From: Cedecea neteri
GTDB taxonomy: Bacteria > Pseudomonadota > Gammaproteobacteria > Enterobacterales > Enterobacteriaceae
DNA length: 64,000 nucleotides
Assembly (NCBI RefSeq): GCF_000758305.1
Contig: NZ_CP009458.1
Location: 4,154,001-4,218,000, forward strand
Direction: 5' to 3'
How positions within the stretch are numbered: the first letter of the stretch is position 1; every line of letters begins with the position of its first letter. A program made the position numbers and the translations under genes. Below the pieces are notes generated by a model. The model made no database searches and had not been told where the DNA came from. It saw only the letters and a list, made by a program, of their open reading frames with translations. This document shows positions 7,580 to 14,931 of the stretch, piece after piece.

Positions 7580-9007
7580 TCAACCGATTAACGCGCTGTA
7601 CTTTTCCAACAGCGACGCTTTGTATCGACGATAATCCTCACTCTCAGCCCCGGAGTGACTCAGTACCCAACTAAACGCATCCTCGCCATGTTCAGCATCC
7701 ACGAGCGTACGCGGCTGAACCCGGCCTATCGCCATTTTGTCCAGCGCGCTAAGCTCATTTTCGACGGCGGCCAGTGCCACTTGATCGAGGAACCGCTCGG
7801 CATTGTTGCGTTGTAAATTGAGATCGATAAACCGGGCCACGGCTGCCAGATATTTCGTCGACAGCTCGCCCCCTTCACAATAGAGACATGTCGCCAGAAT
7901 CGACGCCCAGAACGGCGCGGTATCATCCCAGGCCAGCAGTAAGTCTTTGACCTCTAACTGCCCTTTCATCCCGGTCCACGACTTCCTGACGAGGCTGTTC
8001 GGCTCAAGCAGCAGGACAGGCGCGGTCATTTTTTCCAGCGCATGAGATAAAAAGACCAGCCGGCGACTGGCACAGTGCACATTCGCGGCCGCGCCCGGCG
8101 CCACTGCCTCGCTGCTTAACGAAATAGCCAGTTCAGGCATCGCGTCGCGAAGCCCTGCAATCTGCTGAGTCAGGCCAGCATCACAGTTATAAATATGGAA
8201 ATGAACGTTAAGCTCGTCGCGATTGGTGTCGAAGAGAGAAAGCAGTAACGGCAGGCCATGAGCGGTAAAACCAGCGCGATCGCACGCGATCAGCACGGTA
8301 GTTTTATGATTACTGGCCGGCTCAATTAACCAGCAATAACGGCCAGCATCAGGCTGCCCGTCGGTCACAGATAAAGCGCTAAAGTCGATAAAGGAGTCCG
8401 GACGGCCTCCCAGCTTGTAGATAGCCGTGACGACCATCAGCAGCGCCATAGGATCTTCCCCGATAAGCGCCATGTTCTCAGTAAGCTGCTGAATAATGAC
8501 ATATGCCTGATTAAAATCTTCTTCCATCAGGCAGATGAGCAAGAGAATTTTTAGTGCAACGGGTGACTCACTGAGCTCGGAAAGATTATTGGATATAAGG
8601 AAAACGGCAGAATTTATTTCATTAATGCGGAACAGGATCTGAACGGCGACAACCAGATAGTTTTTATTCCCGTCGAGCTTTAGTGCCTCAACGATACATT
8701 GCGTGATTTTCTCAACATTCTCCGCGTCAATCGCCTTAGACTTTTCTCCAGAAGGGCCGCAGAGTGCCGCATTTGCCAGAATAATTGCCCCAACCATCAG
8801 CTTTAACGCTCTGTCTTGCTCGTGATTCAACCCCGTCTGTGCCTGGTTTAATTTGTCTTCGAGGCCAGCAAAATCGGCATTGGCAAAATTCAGGACTTCC
8901 GTCACCAGCCACGCAGGTAAAACATCGGCTTCCGGCAGGTTAATCGCTCGGGTAAACAGATCGCGATAATATTGATGCATTGCCCGAGTGCGGGAGAAAC
9001 TGTTCAT
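7580..9007 (-). CDS. Uncharacterised flagellin-island protein, helical repeat half plus possible GT-A/GT8-like half
   Basis: I do not recognise this 475-residue protein as a named family. Residues 1-210 are helix-rich and TPR-like. About 235-475 begin with a beta strand and glycine turn (TTVLIACDRAGFTAHGLPLLLSLF), then a LNVHFHIYNCD segment and a VLLLEPNSLVRKSW strand. Similar order is seen in GT-A nucleotide-sugar transferases, but no clear DxD motif was found; VDAEHGED near the C-terminus is only a weak candidate. It is the first island gene after fliC, lies beyond the fliC terminator, and is 24 bases from the OGT fusion. I infer a role in flagellin glycan transfer. Confidence 0.6.
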   Translation of the reverse strand: MNSFSRTRAMHQYYRDLFTRAINLPEADVLPAWLVTEVLNFANADFAGLEDKLNQAQTGLNHEQDRALKLMVGAIILANAALCGPSGEKSKAIDAENVEKITQCIVEALKLDGNKNYLVVAVQILFRINEINSAVFLISNNLSELSESPVALKILLLICLMEEDFNQAYVIIQQLTENMALIGEDPMALLMVVTAIYKLGGRPDSFIDFSALSVTDGQPDAGRYCWLIEPASNHKTTVLIACDRAGFTAHGLPLLLSLFDTNRDELNVHFHIYNCDAGLTQQIAGLRDAMPELAISLSSEAVAPGAAANVHCASRRLVFLSHALEKMTAPVLLLEPNSLVRKSWTGMKGQLEVKDLLLAWDDTAPFWASILATCLYCEGGELSTKYLAAVARFIDLNLQRNNAERFLDQVALAAVENELSALDKMAIGRVQPRTLVDAEHGEDAFSWVLSHSGAESEDYRRYKASLLEKYSALIG

Positions 9008-9154
9008 AACTGTCCTTTGGTTGCAATATTTTGCCAGACGGGTGATTGTCTGATGCTAGCACCCGGCCCGTAAGCATAATGCGCTGAACAAAACCGAAAT
9101 TAACGCCTTAACCTTCATATTAAAAACACCCTGTCGCCCCCTTTCTGCAAAAAC

Positions 9155-9181
9155 AAAAAAAGGCTGCTGTTTCCAGCAACC
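9155..9181 (-). terminator. Intrinsic terminator of fliC
   Basis: Read on the minus strand: GGTTGCTG, a GAAA tetraloop, CAGCAGCC, then seven T residues. The 8-bp stem has one G-U pair. It lies about 20 bases after the fliC stop and separates fliC from the modification genes. Confidence 0.95.
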
Positions 9182-9203
9182 TTTCTTGTAGCAGTCTGCG
9201 AAA

Positions 9204-10040
9204 TTAACGCAGCAGGGACAGCATTGCCTGTGGAACCTGGTTTGCCTGAGACAGCACGGAAGTACCAGCCTGCTGCAGGATCTGCGCACGGCTCATGTTG
9301 GAAACTTCGGTCGCGTAGTCAGCGTCCTGGATACGGGACTGAGCAGCAGACAGGTTGGTGATGGAGTTGTTCAGGTTGTTGATGGTAGATTCGAAACGGT
9401 TCTGAATCGCACCCATGTTAGAACGTGCAGTATCGATTTTCGCGATAGCAGCATCAGCAGCAGAAACAACAGCCTGTGCAGTAGAGTGGTCAACGATTGA
9501 AGTGCTCAGGCCAGCGCTCAGGCTAGCGGAAGAGGCGTTGATCAGAGAGTCGCTGCCGATAACGATGGTATCGTTAGCGGTGGTGTTAGCGCCAACCTGG
9601 ATGTTCAGACCAGTAGAAACAGAACCGTCCAGCAGGTTTTTGCCGTTGAAAGCAGCGCCGCCAGAGATACGGTCGATTTCAGACAGACGCTGGGTGATTT
9701 CAGTCTGGATGGATTTCAGGTCAGTGGTGCCGTTGGTATCGGTAGCAGCCTGCAGGGACAGTTCACGGATACGCTGTAAGTTGGTGTTGATCTCGTTCAG
9801 GTTACCTTCAGCGGTCTGAACCAGAGAGATACCGTCGTTAGCGTTACGAGCCGCCTGAGTCATACCCTTAACCTGGGAAGTCATACGGTTGGCAATCGCC
9901 TGACCAGCAGCATCGTCTTTCGCGCTGTTGATACGCATACCGGAAGACAGACGCTCGATAGCGGTACCCAGTGAAGACTGAGATTTGCTCAGGTTGTTCT
10001 GAGTAGTCAGGGACAGCAGGTTAGTATTGATTACGGACAT
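9204..10040 (-). CDS. fliC: Flagellin FliC, short form
   Basis: This is the filament subunit. The N-terminal D0/D1 region (MSVINTNLLSLTTQNNL to about residue 150) and the C-terminal D1/D0 region (about 195-278, ending QAMLSLLR) are intact and typical of enterobacteria. The whole protein is 278 residues, against roughly 490-500 in E. coli K-12 and Salmonella. The exposed D2/D3 domains are therefore essentially missing. The short middle stretch (about 135-190) is rich in Ser and Thr, which are candidate O-glycosylation sites. A sigma-28 promoter lies upstream and a strong terminator downstream. Nothing suggests a frameshift or truncation, since both ends are complete. Confidence 0.97.
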   Translation of the reverse strand: MSVINTNLLSLTTQNNLSKSQSSLGTAIERLSSGMRINSAKDDAAGQAIANRMTSQVKGMTQAARNANDGISLVQTAEGNLNEINTNLQRIRELSLQAATDTNGTTDLKSIQTEITQRLSEIDRISGGAAFNGKNLLDGSVSTGLNIQVGANTTANDTIVIGSDSLINASSASLSAGLSTSIVDHSTAQAVVSAADAAIAKIDTARSNMGAIQNRFESTINNLNNSITNLSAAQSRIQDADYATEVSNMSRAQILQQAGTSVLSQANQVPQAMLSLLR

Positions 10041-10112
10041 AGTATTAATTCCTTAAAAATTGGGTTTAGGTTCGGTGCCTAACACTCACGGCGTCTCTCA
10101 CCGTCAACAAGG

Positions 10113-10139
10113 TTATCGACGCCCTCAGTTCCAACTTTA
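10113..10139 (-). promoter_or_regulatory. Sigma-28 promoter of fliC
   Basis: The minus strand reads TAAA (10136-10139), 15 bases, then GTCGATAA (10113-10120). This matches the FliA consensus TAAA-N15-GCCGATAA with one mismatch. It lies about 70 bases before the fliC start. Confidence 0.9.
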
Positions 10140-10376
10140 GATTTAATGATAAAAAAAATTTAACACCATGAATTTAAAAGGAATTAATTTCAGAAATTGT
10201 TCCAAACCTCACCTTTCCTGGACTTTTATAATGCGTTTATTGCCCGTTCGAAAATATATCTTTGCGGCACGGAGGTCCATCAGCCACGCTATTAATGAAT
10301 ACGTCTTTTCCGACAATCGTCATATAAGGCCGATCCACGGCCTGCTATTCGGCTGATTATTTTTTTTACCTGGCTG

Positions 10377-10403
10377 TAAACTTTTCATCGAGTCAGCCGA
10401 TAA
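10377..10403 (+). promoter_or_regulatory. Sigma-28 promoter of fliDST
   Basis: TAAA (10377-10380), exactly 15 bases, then GCCGATAA (10396-10403). This is a perfect FliA consensus site 37 bases before the fliD start. Confidence 0.95.
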
Positions 10404-10440
10404 GTTAATGAAACTACCAGCGACTTAAAGGAAGACATCA

Positions 10441-11862
10441 ATGGCATCGATCTCTAGCCTTGGAGCAGGCACGACCCTGAACCTCCAGGACACTTACGAT
10501 AAGCTTTATGCGGCAGAGCAGACAAAACTAACTATTTTTGATACGCAGACCAAAACTTATCAAGCTCAGTTTAGTGCCTTTGGTCAATTAAAAACGGCGA
10601 TATCGGGTCTGGAAACGGCGACGGCAGCGCTGACCAAAAGCGGTGCCCTGCTGGCAACGTCTGTGAGCAGCACGAATACTGCATTCAGCGCCACTACGAC
10701 CAGTGATGCCATTCTTTCTGACTACACGGTTAACGTCCAGCAGCTGGCGAAAGGCCAGGTATTAATGTCCGGCAGTATCGCCAGCAACACGGCTCAGCAA
10801 GGGGCGACGACGGGCGGAACGCGTACACTTACCATCACGCAGCCTGGGACGACGACCCCGTTAAGCGTGACGCTTTCCGACAGTGACACCTCATTAAACG
10901 GTATCGCAAAAGCGATCAATGGGGCCAACGGGAATGTTTCGGCCTCAGTCGTTAAAGCCAACGACGGTGATTACCGCCTGATGCTGACGTCCAAGAGCAC
11001 CGGCGCTAATTCTGATATGACCGTGACCGTCACCGGTGACGACCAGTTGCAGGGCGTGATTGGCTACAACTCTGCCAGCAAATCTGGCGCATTGAGCGAG
11101 CAAACGGCGTCGCAAAATGCCAAAGTGTCGGTAAACGGCGTCGTGATCGAACGCCAGAGCAATAGTATTAGCGATGCTATGCCGGGTGTAACACTGAACC
11201 TGAAAGCAAAAAGCACCGCCGACGAAACGCTGAGCGTGACGCGCACAACCGATGCCAGCAAAAAAGTCATTAATGATTGGGTAAAAGCCTATAACACCCT
11301 GCAGTCAACGATTGCGACCGTGACCAAATATGTAAAAGTTGACCCAGGTGCAGCACAGGATAGCAGCAACGGTGCGTTGGTCGGCGACAGCACCGTTCGC
11401 GGTATTCAGGCGGATATTCGCAGCATGCTGACGCAGGTTCAGGGCGGCGATTTCAGCATTATGGCGCAACTAGGGATTAGCCAGGATCCGGTGCTGGCAC
11501 CTGATGGTTCCAGCGCACTGAAAGTGGATGATGCCAAGCTGACTAAAGCGCTGAGTGATAATCCACAGGGCGTGATCAACTACTTCGTTGGTGACGGCAA
11601 AACGACCGGTTTTGCAACCCAGCTGGACACCAAGCTGAACAACATGCTGAGCACCAGTTCCATCAACGCCGGCGTCATTAAAAACGCGCAGGATGGCCTA
11701 ACCTCAACATTGAAAACTGTAGCAGACCGTAAACAGGATATGAGCGACAGTATCGATGCCACCATGGCTCGCTACAAGGCTCAGTTTACTTCCCTGGCAA
11801 ACCTCGTCAGCCAGATGACCAATACGGGGAACTACCTGGCGCAGCAGTTCAACAAAAGTTAA
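10441..11862 (+). CDS. fliD: Flagellar filament cap protein FliD (HAP2)
   Basis: FliD forms the cap at the filament tip that folds and inserts incoming flagellin. The 473-residue protein starts MASISSLGAGTTLNLQDTYDKL. It has the helical N-terminal D0 region, a variable beta-rich centre and the C-terminal coiled-coil region ending YLAQQFNKS. Length and termini fit enterobacterial FliD. It is first in fliDST and sits behind a perfect sigma-28 site. It diverges from fliC, so filament and cap genes are switched on together. Confidence 0.97.
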   Translation: MASISSLGAGTTLNLQDTYDKLYAAEQTKLTIFDTQTKTYQAQFSAFGQLKTAISGLETATAALTKSGALLATSVSSTNTAFSATTTSDAILSDYTVNVQQLAKGQVLMSGSIASNTAQQGATTGGTRTLTITQPGTTTPLSVTLSDSDTSLNGIAKAINGANGNVSASVVKANDGDYRLMLTSKSTGANSDMTVTVTGDDQLQGVIGYNSASKSGALSEQTASQNAKVSVNGVVIERQSNSISDAMPGVTLNLKAKSTADETLSVTRTTDASKKVINDWVKAYNTLQSTIATVTKYVKVDPGAAQDSSNGALVGDSTVRGIQADIRSMLTQVQGGDFSIMAQLGISQDPVLAPDGSSALKVDDAKLTKALSDNPQGVINYFVGDGKTTGFATQLDTKLNNMLSTSSINAGVIKNAQDGLTSTLKTVADRKQDMSDSIDATMARYKAQFTSLANLVSQMTNTGNYLAQQFNKS

Positions 11863-11871
11863 GGATGTAAT

Positions 11872-12282
11872 ATGTACAAGAGTTCTGGTGTACAAGCCTA
11901 TCAACAGGTCGGTCTGGAAAGCGCCGTTATGAGTGCCAGTCCACACCAGCTCGTGGTCATGCTGTTCGACGGGGCACTCAGTGCCCTGGTGCGAGCCCGC
12001 CTGTTTCTGGAACAGGGGCAAATGCCACAAAAGGGAGAGGCGCTCTCCAAAGCCATTAACATCATTGATAACGGACTAAAAGCAGGTCTGAATATGGATA
12101 TCGGAGGGGAACTGCCTGGTAACCTTGCGAATCTTTATGACTATATGGTGCGGCGTCTCCTGCACGCTAACTTGCGTAATGATGCCGACGCAATCAGCGA
12201 AGTAGAGCGATTGCTCACCAATATTGCGGATGCATGGAAACAAATCGGTCTTTCTCCCTCTACACTTCAGGATGCTATCTGA
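11872..12282 (+). CDS. fliS: Flagellin export chaperone FliS
   Basis: The 136-residue, all-helical protein starts MYKSSGVQAYQQVGLESAV and contains the family segment SPHQLVVMLFDGAL. FliS binds the C-terminal helices of newly made flagellin in the cytoplasm, prevents polymerisation there and hands it to the export gate. It lies 9 bases after fliD, and its stop overlaps the fliT start (TGATG), showing translational coupling. Confidence 0.97.
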   Translation: MYKSSGVQAYQQVGLESAVMSASPHQLVVMLFDGALSALVRARLFLEQGQMPQKGEALSKAINIIDNGLKAGLNMDIGGELPGNLANLYDYMVRRLLHANLRNDADAISEVERLLTNIADAWKQIGLSPSTLQDAI

Positions 12283-12644
12283 TGAATGATTTCATCTCAT
12301 CCCTCAATGAGTGGTATGCCCTGCATGCGCTCAGCCAAACCATGCTTGACCTTGCTCACTCTGGACAATGGGATGAGCTGATAGAACAAGAAGTGAAATA
12401 CGTTCAACTGGTAGAAGCGATTGCCAATAACCCGATTGCGCAGTCAAGCCAAAGAAGTCAGGAAGAAGCAAAGGCGCTGCTTGATATGATTCTCGCCAAT
12501 GAAAATCAAATCAAAGGGCTGCTTAACAGCCGCCTGAGCGAGCTTCGCGATCTGATTGACCAAAGTGGTCGCCAAAAATCACTGAACAACACTTACGGTT
12601 TTCTCTCCGGTAACGTGTTAACACCGAGTGACCTGAACCAGTAA
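12282..12644 (+). CDS. fliT: Flagellar export chaperone FliT
   Basis: The start is the ATG at 12282, overlapping the fliS stop; a longer frame from 12234 would sit inside fliS. The 120-residue product (MNDFISSLNEWYALHALSQ) is helical like other FliT proteins. FliT is the FliD chaperone and also inhibits FlhDC, so its release on FliD export feeds back on flagellar gene expression. It is the last gene of fliDST. Confidence 0.95.
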   Translation: MNDFISSLNEWYALHALSQTMLDLAHSGQWDELIEQEVKYVQLVEAIANNPIAQSSQRSQEEAKALLDMILANENQIKGLLNSRLSELRDLIDQSGRQKSLNNTYGFLSGNVLTPSDLNQ

Positions 12645-12673
12645 ACCTGCCGTATTTCGATTCTTATTCCATA

Positions 12674-12703
12674 CTCCAGAAGTCAGCTAAATGACTTCTG
12701 GAG
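12674..12703. repeat. Perfect 12-bp inverted repeat before amyA
   Basis: CTCCAGAAGTCA and TGACTTCTGGAG are separated by GCTAAA. There is no T-tract after it. It ends 10 bases before the amyA ATG and just upstream of the GGAAAAG ribosome site. It could be a weak fliT terminator, an operator, or an RNA hairpin affecting amyA translation. Confidence 0.7.
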
Positions 12704-12713
12704 CGCGGAAAAG

Positions 12714-14201
12714 ATGACGAACCCCACCCTGTTACAGTTTTTTCACTGGTATTCCCCCGGCGACGGAACGCTTTGGTCAGAAGTTGCAGACCGTGCGGCC
12801 AGCCTCAGCGACATCGGCATCAACATGGTTTGGCTTCCCCCAGCGTATAAAGGCAGCGCGGGCGGTTATTCGGTGGGCTACGACAGTTACGATCTCTTTG
12901 ACCTCGGTGAGTTTGACCAGAAAGGCAGCGTCGCCACCAAGTACGGGGATAAAACGCAGTTGCTGGCAGCAATAAAAGCCCTGCGGGACAAGGGTGTTTC
13001 AGTGCTGCTGGACGTTGTCGTGAACCATAAAATGGGCGCCGACGAAAAAGAGCATATCCGCGTCAACCGGGTAAATGCCGATAACCGCAACGATATCTCG
13101 CCTGAGGTTATCGACTGCGAGGCCTGGACCCGCTACACCTTCCCCGCCCGTGCCGGGCAATACTCACAGTTCATCTGGGACTACAAATGCTTTAGCGGCG
13201 TCGATCATATAGAAAACCCCGACGAAGACGGCATCTTCAAAATCGTCAATGACTACACCGGCGAAGGCTGGAACGACCAGGTGGACGACGAGCTGGGGAA
13301 TTTCGATTATCTGATGGGAGCGAATATCGACTTCCGCAACCAGGCGGTAACCGAAGAGCTTAAATACTGGGCGCGCTGGGTGATGGCGGAAACGCAGTGC
13401 AACGGCTTCCGGCTCGATGCCGTCAAACACATCCCGGCCTGGTTTTACAAAGCGTGGATTGAGCACGTCCAGGAAGTGGCGGACACGCCGCTGTTTATCG
13501 TGGCGGAGTACTGGTCGCATGAAGTGGACAAGCTGCAGGAGTACATTGCCCAGGTAGACGGCAAAACGATGCTGTTTGACGCCCCTCTGCAAATGAAATT
13601 CCATGAGGCATCCCGGCTTGGGCGCGATTACGACATGAGCCAGATTTTCACCGGCACGCTGGTTGAGGCCGACCCGTTCCACGCCGTCACGCTGGTAGCT
13701 AACCACGACACCCAGCCGCTGCAGGCGCTTGAGGCCCCCGTGGAAGCCTGGTTTAAACCGCTGGCCTATGCGCTAATTCTGCTGCGCGAAAACGGCGTGC
13801 CATCGGTGTTTTACCCGGATCTTTTCGGCGCAAGCTACGATGATAAAGGTGGCGACGGGCAGAACTACCACATTGATATGCCGGTCATTGAACAACTGGA
13901 CGACCTGATTCACGCCCGGGAGCGCTTTGCCCACGGCGTGCAAACTTTGTGGTTCGATCACCCTAACTGCATTGGCTTTAGCCGCAGCGGTACGGCAGAA
14001 GCCCCAGGCTGCGTGGTTATCATGTCCAACGGCGATGACGGCGAAAAGCACATTACCTTAGGCGAAAATTTCGGTGAGAAAAACTGGCGTGATTATCTCG
14101 GCAATCGCGAGGAAACAATTCGCACTGATGCAGGCGGCAACGCAGTCTTTACCTGTCATGGCGGCAGCGTGAGCGTTTGGGTGCTGGAGGATGTGCTGTG
14201 A
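12714..14201 (+). CDS. amyA: Cytoplasmic alpha-amylase AmyA
   Basis: This 495-residue GH13 enzyme hydrolyses alpha-1,4 linkages in maltodextrins and glycogen-like glucans. No signal peptide is present, as expected for the cytoplasmic enzyme. GH13 landmarks in order: LLDVVVNHKMGADE, the nucleophile segment NGFRLDAVKH, the acid/base segment FIVAEYW, and VANHDTQPLQ with the third catalytic Asp. N-terminal MTNPTLLQFFHWY is typical. It lies downstream of fliT as in E. coli but has its own ribosome site after a perfect palindrome. Confidence 0.97.
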   Translation: MTNPTLLQFFHWYSPGDGTLWSEVADRAASLSDIGINMVWLPPAYKGSAGGYSVGYDSYDLFDLGEFDQKGSVATKYGDKTQLLAAIKALRDKGVSVLLDVVVNHKMGADEKEHIRVNRVNADNRNDISPEVIDCEAWTRYTFPARAGQYSQFIWDYKCFSGVDHIENPDEDGIFKIVNDYTGEGWNDQVDDELGNFDYLMGANIDFRNQAVTEELKYWARWVMAETQCNGFRLDAVKHIPAWFYKAWIEHVQEVADTPLFIVAEYWSHEVDKLQEYIAQVDGKTMLFDAPLQMKFHEASRLGRDYDMSQIFTGTLVEADPFHAVTLVANHDTQPLQALEAPVEAWFKPLAYALILLRENGVPSVFYPDLFGASYDDKGGDGQNYHIDMPVIEQLDDLIHARERFAHGVQTLWFDHPNCIGFSRSGTAEAPGCVVIMSNGDDGEKHITLGENFGEKNWRDYLGNREETIRTDAGGNAVFTCHGGSVSVWVLEDVL

Positions 14202-14212
14202 GTGGGTTTTTA

Positions 14213-14310
14213 CCCTCACCCTAACCCTCTCCCTAAAAGGGAGAGGGAATAAACCTGTTCCCGCACCTGTTTTCTCCCTCGCCCCCTTGGGGAGAGGGCC
14301 GGGGTGAGGG
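14213..14310. repeat. Dispersed inverted repeat, CCCTCACCCTAACCCTCTCCC family, locus 1
   Basis: A left arm (CCCTCACCCTAACCCTCTCCC then GGGAGAGGG) and a right arm (CTCCCTCG to GGGAGAGGGCCGGGGTGAGGG) form nested hairpins between the converging amyA and yedD genes. Related units occur at 32038-32262 and 48806-48910. They probably act as bidirectional transcript ends and RNA stabilisers, like other enterobacterial REP-type elements. Confidence 0.85.
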
Positions 14311-14316
14311 GATTTA

Positions 14317-14736
14317 TTAGTTTTTGGATACTTTGCTATCTAAAGGATTTTTAGCCAGGAAATCTGCGCACTCTGTCGTCAAACGATCGACACGCTTCAA
14401 CGTCATCCCGGCATATTCCAGCGTGTCGCCGCTCAGCTCAATATCGTAAATTTCACGTTTAACGGTGACGTTGCGCAGATCGCCAGACAAATGCGTCAGC
14501 TTACCCGGTACCCCAATCACCCGCTGCCACTGGCGGCAATCCAGCGTATCGCCCTGCGGCGTGACCACCAGCGAAGCAATCGCCTCCGGGCTAACCAGCT
14601 CGCTCTGCGGCCCGCTGGACTGCCAGTAGCCCGCCATGCCCGCTGGCGCTTCAGTACGCACTACTTGCTTATAATCTCTGACCTCGGTGCAGCCGCTCAG
14701 TGCCACCAGCGCCGCCAATACTAAAAGCTTCTTCAT
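14317..14736 (-). CDS. yedD: YedD family lipoprotein
   Basis: The 139-residue protein has a type II signal peptide, MKKLLVLAALVALSGC, with the lipobox Cys at position 16, so it should be lipid-anchored in the envelope. The rest (EVRDYKQVVRTEAPAGMAGYW and onward) matches enterobacterial YedD in length and pattern. Its function is unknown. It sits between amyA and yedE as in E. coli and is transcribed against amyA. Confidence 0.93.
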   Translation of the reverse strand: MKKLLVLAALVALSGCTEVRDYKQVVRTEAPAGMAGYWQSSGPQSELVSPEAIASLVVTPQGDTLDCRQWQRVIGVPGKLTHLSGDLRNVTVKREIYDIELSGDTLEYAGMTLKRVDRLTTECADFLAKNPLDSKVSKN

Positions 14737-14931
14737 CGTCTATCCTGACTGCGGAGAAAAAATAATTCTGGCATTAAAGCCCGATGCCTGCCAGCAATTC
14801 CGCCTGGGGCACAAAAATTGATCCAGATTGTTTTTTCGTCTTTTCAGCCTGTTAAGCCCAAAAGATGGGCGTATGATTGCGCCTTCTTTAGCCCTTCGCG
14901 GCACGTTCTTCTGAGTTCAGAGGCGAAAACA

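Noticed and set aside
9204..10040. fliC read as a truncated pseudogene because of its 278 residues
   Set aside because: Both termini are complete and typical, the frame is open and promoter and terminator are intact. The missing part is the variable centre only.
10168..10356. A 62-codon frame between fliC and fliD
   Set aside because: It has no ribosome site. It lies in the divergent promoter region and ends before the sigma-28 box. No recognisable features.
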